Source: a virus
DNA: 34,434 bases
Virus record (IMG/VR): IMGVR_UViG_3300046009_007485
Coordinates: 1-34,434 of that record
Direction: 5' to 3' (one strand)
A program made the translations under genes and the position numbers. Each line of letters begins with the position of its first letter. Position 1 is the stretch's first letter. Positions 9,374 through 17,238 of the stretch are shown here, in pieces. The notes under the pieces are model-generated. The model searched no databases, had not been told where the DNA came from, and worked only from the letters and a program-made list of their open reading frames with translations.

Positions 9374-12300
9374 ATGTCGATTCCTATTTCCCAGCTAACA
9401 AATGGCGGGCTTCCCAACGGGAACATTGAAATACCTGCCACCAACCCGCTGAATACAACGCAATCTATCAATGGCACAACATTCAAATACATTCTTGCTG
9501 ATATTTTGCAATATATTTTAATTGCTCAAGGTTTCACGACTTATACAAGCTGTCGCGTGGCTACTACTGCTGCACTTACTGCAACATATGCGAATGGCGT
9601 TGCGGGAGTAGGGGCGACATTAACAAATGCTGGCGCACAAGTAGCTTTAAGCATTGACGGTGTGACTTTAGCATTAAACGACCGTGTGTTAATTAAAAAT
9701 CAAATTAATACATTCGAGAATGGTATTTATGTTATCACTGATGTAGGCAGCCTCACTTCCAACTGGGTTTTAACAAGAGCCACAGATTATAATGAGCCTG
9801 CGGAAATTGTTTATTTAGGCGTTGTTGCAATTACACAAGGCACACAGAATGGCAGTTTGGTTTTTCAAGAAAACTCCCAAGGTCCTTTTGTTATCGGCAC
9901 AAGTCCCATTACATTTCAGCAACTTCAAATTGACATCACATTATTACCCTCTGCAAGCCCCGCCAATAAGATTTTACGCAGTGATGGTTCGTATTGGGTT
10001 CAAAGTACAACAGCAGAATTAAGCGCAACTGACGCACTTACTAATATTACCGAATTGCAAGTAGACAATATTAACATCAATGGCAATACAATTACTTCTA
10101 CCGATGTAGGTGGCGATATAATTATTACGCCTAATACGGTAGGTAGTATTGTTCTCGATGGACTTAATTGGCCTCAAGTTGATGGTACTCCAGGCCAGGC
10201 TATCACAACCGATGGCGCAGGGCAGCTTGGATGGTCAACAGTCAGCTTAGTTACAACGCCTACAACAGATAAAGCTATAGCAATCTTTAATGGCACAGGT
10301 GGCGCATTACAAAATTCGACTATAACAATTCCAGCAAGTAATACTTTATCTGGCGTAGCAGATATCAATGATAGTAATAATAATACAGCTATAATAGTAG
10401 GCGCTGCTGTATCGGCAGTTAATTATCTAGAAATTAATAACGCACCAACAAACAATCCAGTAACCATAACTGCAGAAGGTTCAGATGTTGACGTTTCATT
10501 ATACCTGGCTGGTAAAGGCAGTTCTCAAGTTCGACTAGGCAGTGATTTGTTGATGTACAATACATCTGGCGGGAATAATTACACAGTTTTTTCAACTGTA
10601 GCAACAGGAACCAAACCAGTTACAATACCTGATTTGTCAGGAACAATGGCAATTAGCGGAGCTTCGCAATCTGTAAGCTTTGGGCAATTAGATGTCGATA
10701 ACGTTGAAATTAATGGTAATACAATATCAAGTACGGATTTAAATGGTGATTTGATATTAACACCTAATGGAACTGGTGATTTAGTTTTAGATGGGCTTAA
10801 TTGGCCTCAAGCAGATGGAACAAACGCACAAGCAATTACAACTAATGGCGCTGGTCAATTAGGCTGGTCTACTGTAAGCACAGTTACTACACCTACAACC
10901 GACAAGGCTATAGCTATTTTCAATGGTACTAGCGGTGCATTACAGAATTCAACTATAACTATACCTTCAAGCAATACTTTAAGTGGTATTTCAACGATTA
11001 AAGATACAAACGGCAATACTTCGGCAACTTTTATACCTGCCGCAAGCGCGGTAAATTATTGGGGAATTTTAAATTCAGCATCTGGAAATGGATTGGCTTT
11101 AAAAGCATTTGGTTTAGATTCAAATATCAATACTTATTTTATAAGCAAAGGTGATTCGACAATTGCATTTTCAACCGAAGCTGTAACATTAAATCCTATA
11201 CAAATTTTGTCTGGTACAGCATCACAACATAGTACAAGTTTTGCTTTTGCAAATACCGCTAGTTCGAGGATTGTTACATTCCCTGATTTAGATGGCACAG
11301 TAGCATTAAGTGGCGCCGGGCAGTCAGTAAGCTTCGGTAGTTTGTCTCTTACGACGCCATTGGGCATATCTTCTGGGGGCACCAATGCTTCAACAATTGG
11401 AGCAAATGGCACTTTGGCTCAAAGTGACGGCACAAAATATACTTTTACAACCGCAACTTATCCATCTACCGCTACAGCTACAGGCACAATCTTAAGGGCT
11501 GATGGTACAAACTGGGTAGCTACAACTGCAACTTATCCGAATACTACGAGTATTAACCATATTCTTTATAGTTCTGCTGCTAACGTCATAGGTGAAATAG
11601 CTGATACAGTTGGCGGCGTTCTTGTTAGTAATAACACTGGCGTACCTAGTATGTTGGCTAATCCATCTGATAACTATCGTGTGTTGCAATCAAAAAATGC
11701 AGCGATACCCGAATGGTCAGTTGCAGCTTATCCTCATACCGCTGGCGCAAGTGGTACATTAATGCAGTCTGACGGTACAGATTGGACCAATACACAAGCA
11801 ACTTATCCAGGTAGTACTAATAAAAATCATATTCTGTATAGCTCTGCTAATAATACGGTTGGTGAAATTTCTACACAAAAAAATGCTGTTTTAGTTTCAG
11901 ATAACCAAAGCACTCCGCAATGGTCAGGAAGCTTGTCAGATGGTCAAATCATTATAGGCAAAACCAATGATTTACCTGCGGCTGCAAGCATAACAGGCAG
12001 CGGGTCAATTACAGTAACTCCTGGCGCCAATAGTATAACAATTTCAAGTTCTGCAAGTGGTACGGTGAATTCAGGCACTGCTAATCAATTAGCTTATTAT
12101 GCAACCACAGGTTCAGCAGTTTCTGGCTTATCTACAGCAAATAGTGCAACTCTTGTCACTAGCTCTACTGGTGTTCCAAGTTGGACTAGCTCTATGACCA
12201 ATGGCCAAATACTAATTGGTTCTACTGGAGCAACTCCTGTTCCTGCAACTATCACAGGTACATTAGGGATAACTGTTACCAATGGCGCAGGCACAATCAC

Positions 12301-12652
12301 AATTAGCGGCGGAGGTGGTGGATATACCTGGACTGAGGTTACTGGCACAACCCAAACCATGACCGCCAATAACGGTTACATTACCAATAACCCTGCATTA
12401 GTTACCCTAACTTTACCAGCTACCGCTGCATTAGGCACAACATTGTCAATTGCAGGCAAGGGAGCAGGTGGCTGGAAGATTGCGCAAAACGCAGGCCAGG
12501 AAATTTTCTTTGGTTCAAGTGCAACAACAATTGGGGTAACTGGTTATCTGCAAAGTACACAACAATTTGATAGCATAGAATTATTATGTATAACAGCTAA
12601 CACACAGTGGACAGTAATCACAGGACCTCAGGGCGCAATAACTGTAGCGTAA
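9374..12652 (+). CDS. Long repeat-containing tail fibre
   Basis: 1092 aa, the largest product of the genome. The N-terminus (residues 1-15, ISQLTNGGLPNGNIEIPATN) is a fibre-attachment type sequence. The middle holds two tandem copies of a ~210-residue unit (about 228-437 and 438-655), each with NGNTI-S/T-STD, LDGLNWPQ.DGT and TTPTTDKAIAIFNGT motifs followed by a PDLSGT/PDLDGT strand. Then come shorter repeats with ATYP, LRADGTNW and HILYSSA/NHILYSSA. The C-terminal ~100 residues (from about 990, YTWTEVTGTTQTMTANNGY) form a knob-like domain found in several phage fibres. RBS weak (GGTGAG). The layout is that of a long trimeric shaft with a distal tip. Confidence 0.75.
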   Translation: MSIPISQLTNGGLPNGNIEIPATNPLNTTQSINGTTFKYILADILQYILIAQGFTTYTSCRVATTAALTATYANGVAGVGATLTNAGAQVALSIDGVTLALNDRVLIKNQINTFENGIYVITDVGSLTSNWVLTRATDYNEPAEIVYLGVVAITQGTQNGSLVFQENSQGPFVIGTSPITFQQLQIDITLLPSASPANKILRSDGSYWVQSTTAELSATDALTNITELQVDNININGNTITSTDVGGDIIITPNTVGSIVLDGLNWPQVDGTPGQAITTDGAGQLGWSTVSLVTTPTTDKAIAIFNGTGGALQNSTITIPASNTLSGVADINDSNNNTAIIVGAAVSAVNYLEINNAPTNNPVTITAEGSDVDVSLYLAGKGSSQVRLGSDLLMYNTSGGNNYTVFSTVATGTKPVTIPDLSGTMAISGASQSVSFGQLDVDNVEINGNTISSTDLNGDLILTPNGTGDLVLDGLNWPQADGTNAQAITTNGAGQLGWSTVSTVTTPTTDKAIAIFNGTSGALQNSTITIPSSNTLSGISTIKDTNGNTSATFIPAASAVNYWGILNSASGNGLALKAFGLDSNINTYFISKGDSTIAFSTEAVTLNPIQILSGTASQHSTSFAFANTASSRIVTFPDLDGTVALSGAGQSVSFGSLSLTTPLGISSGGTNASTIGANGTLAQSDGTKYTFTTATYPSTATATGTILRADGTNWVATTATYPNTTSINHILYSSAANVIGEIADTVGGVLVSNNTGVPSMLANPSDNYRVLQSKNAAIPEWSVAAYPHTAGASGTLMQSDGTDWTNTQATYPGSTNKNHILYSSANNTVGEISTQKNAVLVSDNQSTPQWSGSLSDGQIIIGKTNDLPAAASITGSGSITVTPGANSITISSSASGTVNSGTANQLAYYATTGSAVSGLSTANSATLVTSSTGVPSWTSSMTNGQILIGSTGATPVPATITGTLGITVTNGAGTITISGGGGGYTWTEVTGTTQTMTANNGYITNNPALVTLTLPATAALGTTLSIAGKGAGGWKIAQNAGQEIFFGSSATTIGVTGYLQSTQQFDSIELLCITANTQWTVITGPQGAITVA
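10055..11337 (+). repeat. Two tandem ~630-bp repeats coding for the fibre shaft
   Basis: Approximate units 10055-10684 and 10685-11337. Both read (in the fibre frame) VDN..INGNTI, LDGLNWPQ, QAITT.GAGQLGWSTV, TDKAIAIFNGT and LQNSTITIP, then a strand-rich part ending GASQSVSFGQ or GAGQSVSFGS. The first ~310 bp of each unit are the best conserved; the second half of unit 2 is more diverged. Boundaries are by eye. Confidence 0.75.
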
Positions 12653-12661
12653 GGAATCGAT

Positions 12662-13981
12662 ATGGCAACTAATAATGCAGTAAATAATAGTTTAACAGGC
12701 CAAACAGGAACAGGTAATTTTGTCGGGTCATTGAGTCCTAGCATAACTAACTTAAATACCAATGCAATTTATTCTGCTGGCGATTACCAAATTGTTTTTG
12801 GCAACGCAGTTTCCCCAGTAAATTTTTTACAAATTACCAATGGTGCCACGGCGAACCCTGTCTCTATATCAGCAACTGGCACAGACACTAATGTTGCTTT
12901 ATATTTATCAGGTAAAGGTTCTACGCAAGTAAGATTGGGCAATGATTTGTTAATGTATAACACGGCTGGGGGTAATAACTATACCGTTTTTAGCACCACA
13001 GCTAGTGGCGCAAAAACAGTTACTATACCAAATTTATCAGGCACTCTAGCCTTATCAGGCGCTAGTCAGAATGTACAATTCGGACAAGTTGGAGCCAATG
13101 GCCCTAATATAAGCACTTATGCCTTAACAGCTCATGGCGGAACAAACCAAAATCTAACGGTAGGCCCCGCTATTTCTATTGCTAATGCTGTATGCTTGGG
13201 AGCTGTAAATGATGCAAACAGCGCAAATATACCTTTAGAAATTAGAGCAAGCGGTATTTATGCAAGCGCTGGGATGGTGGCTGGTCAAGGTGATACTTAT
13301 GTCAAATGGAATACAACTGGGGGACAATTTACTTACGCCACAGAAATTAAACCAACAATACAAACATTTACATCTGGTTCTGGCACTTATACAACCCCTG
13401 CAGGAGTAAAATACATTGTTGTGCAAATGTGCGGTGGAGGTGGCGGTGGCAGTGCTGCATCAACAGGAACACCAACAGTAGGGGGCGCTGGTGGCAATAC
13501 TACATTTGGTTCGTCATTATTAACCGCTAATGGAGGTGCTGCTCCTGTTGGTGGAACTGGGGCGGTATCAGGGGGCTTAGGTGGTTCGTTTACTATAAAT
13601 TCTCCTGCAATAGGCCGTGGGTTCAATGGCGGAGATGGCGGAGCAGGTGCTTATCTATCTGGTACTACTGGCGATAATGCTGGCGGAAGCGGTGGCTCAA
13701 ATCCATTTGGCGGTTCACCTACAGGCGGAAAAACTAACACTGCAGGCAATGCTGGCTATGCAAATACAGGAGCTGGTGGCTCAGGCGGTGGCATTGGAGC
13801 AACAGGAACAGCGACTGCTGGCGCTGGAGGTGGAGCAGGCGGCTATATTTACGCCATAATTAATTCACCAAGCGCAACATATTCGTATAGTGTAGGAATT
13901 GGCGGAACAGCAGGAACTGGCTCTTACAATGGGGGCGCAGGCGCAGCAGGAATTATTATCGTTACGGAGTACTATCAATAA
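12662..13981 (+). CDS. Fibre-tip adhesin with glycine-rich C-terminal domain
   Basis: 439 aa, RBS AAGGAA. Residues about 53-141 are a diverged copy of the shaft unit in the preceding fibre (shared LLMYNT.GGNNYTVFST, PNLSGTLALSGASQ). From about residue 243 (TFTSGSGTYTTPAGVKYIVV) the protein becomes a glycine-rich domain with poly-Gly turns (GGGGGGSA, GGAGGN, GGSGGS, GGGAGG) ending IIIVTEYYQ. Such Gly-rich domains occur at the ends of phage receptor-binding proteins (compare the T-even gp38-type adhesins), where they form a polyglycine-II-like sandwich with variable loops. Inferred as a receptor-recognition tip. Its stop overlaps the next start (TAATG). Confidence 0.7.
   Translation: MATNNAVNNSLTGQTGTGNFVGSLSPSITNLNTNAIYSAGDYQIVFGNAVSPVNFLQITNGATANPVSISATGTDTNVALYLSGKGSTQVRLGNDLLMYNTAGGNNYTVFSTTASGAKTVTIPNLSGTLALSGASQNVQFGQVGANGPNISTYALTAHGGTNQNLTVGPAISIANAVCLGAVNDANSANIPLEIRASGIYASAGMVAGQGDTYVKWNTTGGQFTYATEIKPTIQTFTSGSGTYTTPAGVKYIVVQMCGGGGGGSAASTGTPTVGGAGGNTTFGSSLLTANGGAAPVGGTGAVSGGLGGSFTINSPAIGRGFNGGDGGAGAYLSGTTGDNAGGSGGSNPFGGSPTGGKTNTAGNAGYANTGAGGSGGGIGATGTATAGAGGGAGGYIYAIINSPSATYSYSVGIGGTAGTGSYNGGAGAAGIIIVTEYYQ
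12818..13085 (+). repeat. Diverged copy of the fibre shaft segment at ~10417-10689
   Basis: The amino acid sequences of the two stretches share GKGS.QVRLG, LLMYNT.GGNNYTVFST and LSGT.A.SGASQ in the same order, with most third codon positions differing. It marks an old duplication between neighbouring fibre genes. Confidence 0.7.
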
Positions 13982-14415
13982 TGAAAGCATTAATTAAAGA
14001 TGGAGTTGTGCAGAATTTAAGTGATACTGAATATCCACCATTTGATGATATGATTTGGGTTGATTGTCCTGATGATTGCCAGCCCGGATGGAAGTATGTT
14101 GATGGTGAATTTATTGCGCCAATACAGCCTACACCAACACCTGAACAACAATTAGAATTATTTAATATGTCAGTTCAAAATTATATCGACAGTGTTGCTA
14201 TTCAAAGAGGCTATATAAATGGTGCAACTTGTATAAGTTACTGGATATCGAGTAATCAATCTTGGGTTGAAGACGCTAAAGTTTTTGCTCCATGGCGCGA
14301 CCAAGTTTGGGAGTTAGCTTTTGTTGCTATTGAGCCATTTGAGTCAGGAACTGGAGAGCTTCCGGATTTAAATACATTTATTGCATCTTTACCTCAAATA
14401 GTGTGGCCATCATGA
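13981..14415 (+). CDS. Tail-fibre assembly / tail protein-like product
   Basis: 144 aa, start overlapping the adhesin stop (TAATG). The N-terminal half has an acidic Asp/Pro-rich piece (WVDCPDDCQPGWKYVDGEF) typical of short proteins that follow fibre genes. The C-terminal half (from about residue 61) carries YIDSVAIQRGYINGATCIS, then EDAKVFAPWRDQVWE; this RGY...YW...WRD..W arrangement is common to a family of small phage tail proteins and fibre chaperone C-termini. Position directly after the receptor-binding gene supports a role in folding or attaching it. Confidence 0.65.
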   Translation: MKALIKDGVVQNLSDTEYPPFDDMIWVDCPDDCQPGWKYVDGEFIAPIQPTPTPEQQLELFNMSVQNYIDSVAIQRGYINGATCISYWISSNQSWVEDAKVFAPWRDQVWELAFVAIEPFESGTGELPDLNTFIASLPQIVWPS

Positions 14416-14681
14416 AAAAGAAACCCTCTGTTGTAATGACCAAGAAAGATAAGAATCCCACTGGTGGGTTGACAGCCGCTGGGAGGGCTAAATATAACGC
14501 TGCTACAGGTGGAAACTTAAAGCCGCCAGTAAGTGCAGAGCAGGCCAAGAAGTCACCAAAGGCAGCAGCAAGACGCAAAAGTTTTTGCGCACGCATGAGC
14601 GGTAATCCAGGTCCTATGAAAGATGAAAAAGGCAGACCCACACGCAAAGCACTAGCTCTTAGAAAATGGGATTGTAGATGA
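14412..14681 (+). CDS. Small basic protein (DUF6321-like)
   Basis: 89 aa, starting at the ATGA overlap with the previous gene; a GTG at 14403 would add three residues but has no RBS, so the coupled ATG is preferred. Strongly basic, with the recognisable phage-associated pattern NPTGGLTAAGRAKYNAATGG, then GNLKPPVSAEQAKKSPKAAA, RRKSFCARMSG and GRPTRKALALRKWDC. This pattern recurs in many tailed-phage and metagenomic viral genomes without known function; nucleic-acid or virion-DNA binding is an inference from charge. Followed by another tiny basic ORF. Confidence 0.65.
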   Translation: MKKKPSVVMTKKDKNPTGGLTAAGRAKYNAATGGNLKPPVSAEQAKKSPKAAARRKSFCARMSGNPGPMKDEKGRPTRKALALRKWDCR

Positions 14682-14842
14682 AAAAAGAAATTTGGGATAA
14701 GCCAAGGCCCGCTAAACTTGGCAAACCTAAACCACTATCACCTAAAAAGAAAACGGCTGCAAAGGCTATGGCAAAAAAAGCAGGCAGGGTTTATCCTAAT
14801 TTAGTTGATAATATCCGTATGGCGCGCAAAAAAGGAAAATAA
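14678..14842 (+). CDS. Tiny basic protein
   Basis: 54 aa beginning in the ATGA overlap with the preceding gene and ending 3 bases before the next start. Lys/Pro/Ala-rich (KPRPAKLGKPKPLSPKKKTA) with a short possible helix at the end (VDNIRMARKKGK). Tight coupling on both sides supports that it is real. Its Lys-rich composition matches the tiny proteins at 31274-31957. No function known. Confidence 0.55.
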   Translation: MKKEIWDKPRPAKLGKPKPLSPKKKTAAKAMAKKAGRVYPNLVDNIRMARKKGK

Positions 14843-14845
14843 ATC

Positions 14846-15532
14846 ATGGCAATTTTGAACATTGTAACATCTGTAACTGGGCTTGTGGGCGTAAATCCTC
14901 GTGTAGTCTACATTGACACCAATGACACTTTAGCAACTGTAACCACTACTGGCTACCTAAATAAAGCCCAACAAGAAGGCGCTAGTCTTAAAGAATCAGA
15001 CATGGCTTTAGTGACTATCAAATCTTCTCCAAGTGCGACGAGTGTGCAAGTCGCATGGCTTGAAATTAGTTATAGTTCTGGCAACTGGAGTCTTGTTGCT
15101 TCAAGCACTACGTTACCTTTGGCTACTGCAAACATTTTGGTGGGAAACGCAGCAGGTGTTGCTACAGCGGTTTCAATGTCTGGGGATGCCACAATAGCAT
15201 CATCGGGCGCATTAACAATTGCAGCTAACGCAGTGACCACTACAAAAATCATCAATGCGGCTGTGACTAAAGCAAAACTAGAAACTGCATTACAACCTGC
15301 TGCTGTTGTCAAGTTTGCTAATAAGCACACTGAAGCTGGCGGCTCTGCAACTGTAACTATTACAGCCACTGGTGTTGCTGCAACAGACTTGGCATTTGTT
15401 GCAATTGAATCAAGTGCAAACGCTGTAGAAATTCAAAAAGTTACACCTAGTGCTAATACCATCACAGTTCTTTGCTCTGGAGACCCAGGCGCGTCTGTGT
15501 TTGCGTGGCAGGCCCTGACGCTTACACCATAA
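14846..15532 (+). CDS. Fibre-like virion protein
   Basis: 228 aa. Middle region (about residues 92-140) has the fibre-shaft type sequence LVGNAAGVATAVSMSGDATI followed by SSGALTIAANAVTTTKI, a motif common in phage tail-fibre shafts and trimerisation regions. N-terminal ~80 residues and C-terminal ~75 residues are separate beta-rich domains with almost no charge. Last gene before a strong terminator, so it ends the structural transcript. Confidence 0.6.
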   Translation: MAILNIVTSVTGLVGVNPRVVYIDTNDTLATVTTTGYLNKAQQEGASLKESDMALVTIKSSPSATSVQVAWLEISYSSGNWSLVASSTTLPLATANILVGNAAGVATAVSMSGDATIASSGALTIAANAVTTTKIINAAVTKAKLETALQPAAVVKFANKHTEAGGSATVTITATGVAATDLAFVAIESSANAVEIQKVTPSANTITVLCSGDPGASVFAWQALTLTP

Positions 15533-15538
15533 TCTTAG

Positions 15539-15562
15539 GCCCCTTAATTGGGGCTTTTTTTT
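15539..15562 (+). terminator. Strong intrinsic terminator ending the structural operon
   Basis: GCCCC (15539-15543), loop TTAATT, GGGGC (15550-15554), then eight Ts. Six bases after the stop of the last structural gene. The lysis genes follow with their own strong RBS, so they need read-through or a separate promoter that I could not identify with confidence. Confidence 0.9.
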
Positions 15563-15594
15563 AACCTTAGTTTGAGATAAGGAGATATCAAGCT

Positions 15595-15810
15595 ATGCTT
15601 TGTCATGCCTATAACTATAATTTGATTAAAAAATTGTTTGTTTTATTATTTTTTGCGCTTATTTGCCATGCTTATTTTTATACAGTCTTGTTACAATTAG
15701 ATGAATTAGTTAATCTAACAAAGAAACATAAGTTTTTTGGCAACGGATATCGGCGTAAGGTTACTGTAGAAGCAATCAAGGGATGTGATGAAAGTAAAAA
15801 ATATGATTAA
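15595..15810 (+). CDS. Small single-TM membrane protein, possible holin
   Basis: 71 aa with a good RBS (AAGGAG at 15581-15586). One hydrophobic segment at about residues 10-35 (LIKKLFVLLFFALICHAYFY), followed by a charged basic tail (LTKKHKFFGNGYRRKV). Directly upstream of a DUF1353 gene and the endolysin, which is where holins sit. A single TM plus charged tail is compatible with a class III holin or a small spanin-like protein, but there is no lipobox and no clear family match, so the role is inferred from position. Confidence 0.5.
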   Translation: MLCHAYNYNLIKKLFVLLFFALICHAYFYTVLLQLDELVNLTKKHKFFGNGYRRKVTVEAIKGCDESKKYD

Positions 15811-16327
15811 AAAATATGGATTAATAGCTTTTGGAATTTTTACGGTTGTTTTTTTTACAGCAACAATTTCATTGAATGAAATACAAGAATATCAAGTTGA
15901 TGTTATGGAAAAAAGCCCTGTATTTCCTTACGAAAATTATGACTACATGACAACGGAGGATACTTTTTACTCTATAGATAAAGAATATTCTGTAGTTCCA
16001 TCTTACTTTAGAACTGATTTTGCTAGCATTCCTAAAGTTTTATGGTTTATAGATGCGCCTTATAAAGCATCATTTATATACCCTGCACTTTGGCATGATT
16101 ATAATTATAGTTGCCCTAATAAAAAAACCAGAAAAGAAATTGACGATATCTTTTTTTGGTTGTTGCGTAATGAGCAAAATTCATTATATACGAGCTTAAA
16201 AATGTACTTAGCAGTTAGAATATTTGGGTCGTCGCATTTTAATGAAGGCGGTATGTGTGAAGATATTGTGATTCAAATGGAGCATGATGAGCAATATTAC
16301 AAACAGGAGAACAAAAATCATGGCTAA
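15788..16327 (+). CDS. DUF1353 protein with N-terminal membrane anchor (lysis cassette)
   Basis: 179 aa from ATG 15788; a GTG at 15785 would add one residue. Hydrophobic anchor at about residues 9-26 (YGLIAFGIFTVVFFTATI). The body has the DUF1353 signature: SYFRTDFASIPKVLW, then YPALWHDYNYSC, a charged helix (KKTRKEIDDIFFWLLRN) and a final Tyr-rich helix. DUF1353 proteins are found next to phage lysis genes, and their conserved D and HD residues suggest a metal site, but no reaction is established. The 5' end overlaps the preceding gene by 23 bases; the 3' end overlaps the endolysin start by 8 bases. Confidence 0.75.
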   Translation: MKVKNMIKKYGLIAFGIFTVVFFTATISLNEIQEYQVDVMEKSPVFPYENYDYMTTEDTFYSIDKEYSVVPSYFRTDFASIPKVLWFIDAPYKASFIYPALWHDYNYSCPNKKTRKEIDDIFFWLLRNEQNSLYTSLKMYLAVRIFGSSHFNEGGMCEDIVIQMEHDEQYYKQENKNHG

Positions 16328-16859
16328 TTACGGCAAAGCATTTGAAAAAACTATAAAACATGAAGGCGGATATAATGATATACAAGGTGATAATGGAGGC
16401 CCTACGAATTTTGGTGTTAGTTTGCGTTTTCTTAGTCTACTTTACAAAGATTGCGGTATTGGCGATTTTGACAATGATGGCGATGTTGATAAAGATGATG
16501 TCAAAAAACTCACCGTTGACCATGCTAAAGAAATTTACTATAAAGCTTTTTGGCTCAAACAAAAATGCGATTTAATTAATGACGATGAAGTAGCCGCTAA
16601 ACTTTTCGACTTGTCTGTTAATGCAGGATTGGCGCAAGCAGCAAAGCTCATCCAAAGGGCCTGTAATCAGTTTAGCAAGGGCTTGACAGAAGATGGGAAG
16701 CTAGGCCCTAAAAGTATAATTGCAATCAATAGCATCAATCCTGAAGAGCTTTTAATAGCCTATCGTTACGAATGTGTGCAATTTTACTTGAAACTTGTGG
16801 AGCAAACACCAAGTTTTTCTAAGTTCATCAAAGGATGGTTGCGTAGGGCAGTTAGTTGA
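16320..16859 (+). CDS. Endolysin: GH108-type muramidase with EF-hand loop and peptidoglycan-binding domain
   Basis: 179 aa starting at ATG 16320 after RBS AGGAG (an upstream in-frame start inside the DUF1353 gene has no RBS). Residues 9-32 hold the GH108 core KTIKHEGGYND...GGPTNFG with the presumed catalytic Glu15. Residues 49-60 form a perfect 12-residue calcium-binding EF-hand loop (Asp at 49, 51, 53, 57 and 60, Gly at 54) inserted before KKLT. The C-terminal half (LFDLSVNAGLAQAAKLIQ, then GLTEDGKLGPKSI) is the PG_binding_3 type cell-wall domain. There is no signal peptide, so release depends on a holin. Cleaves the glycan of host peptidoglycan at the end of infection. Confidence 0.9.
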   Translation: MANYGKAFEKTIKHEGGYNDIQGDNGGPTNFGVSLRFLSLLYKDCGIGDFDNDGDVDKDDVKKLTVDHAKEIYYKAFWLKQKCDLINDDEVAAKLFDLSVNAGLAQAAKLIQRACNQFSKGLTEDGKLGPKSIIAINSINPEELLIAYRYECVQFYLKLVEQTPSFSKFIKGWLRRAVS

Positions 16860-17200
16860 TGTCTGAACGTCAAGAGCAAATCAAGCTGTTTCAGTGGATT
16901 AGACTACATTCTGTTTTGAAACGTCATGCATTTTCAATTGCGAATGATGGGAAGCGTAGCCCGCAATTAGGCGCAACATATAAAAAAATGGGCTTGCGAC
17001 CTGGTGCAAGTGATGTATTTATTGCTGTGCCTCGAAGAAACTATCATGGCTTTTTTATAGAACTTAAGTTTGGGAAAAATCAGGCAACACCTGCGCAATT
17101 AGAGTTTATTGAAGACATGCGCAAGAACGGCTATAAAGCAGAAGTCATATGGGGTGCTGATGATGCGATTAAACAGATACAACAATATCTGATAGACTAG
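16859..17200 (+). CDS. VRR-NUC domain nuclease
   Basis: 113 aa from ATG 16859, overlapping the endolysin stop (TGATG). Shows the VRR-NUC core of the PD-(D/E)XK superfamily: NDGKRSPQLGATYKKMG, GLRPGASDVFIAVP (catalytic Asp), HGFFIELKFGKNQATPAQLE (catalytic E-x-K) and a C-terminal helix. Small stand-alone VRR-NUC proteins are common in phages and act as structure-specific (Holliday junction-like) endonucleases or nickases, probably resolving branched DNA before packaging. It is the last rightward gene before a convergent operon. Confidence 0.85.
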   Translation: MSERQEQIKLFQWIRLHSVLKRHAFSIANDGKRSPQLGATYKKMGLRPGASDVFIAVPRRNYHGFFIELKFGKNQATPAQLEFIEDMRKNGYKAEVIWGADDAIKQIQQYLID

Positions 17201-17224
17201 CCGCCCATGGAGTAAGACGGCTAG
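17197..17224. terminator. Inverted repeat between converging genes, possible weak two-way terminator
   Basis: CTAGCCG (17197-17203) and CGGCTAG (17218-17224), seven perfect pairs with a 14-base loop. It overlaps the last codons of the VRR-NUC gene and lies just beyond the stop of the leftward SSB gene. There is no T tract on either strand, so termination would have to be Rho-dependent or the hairpin may protect mRNA ends. Confidence 0.4.
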
Positions 17225-17238
17225 GTGAGACGGACGAG

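Noticed and set aside
13387-13626. Long minus-strand Pro-rich frame opposite the glycine-rich domain
   Set aside because: It is the complement of GGN codons (CC-rich), has no RBS and no promoter; a shadow of the adhesin gene. The frames at 12097-12369 and 15070-15369 minus are the same kind of artefact.
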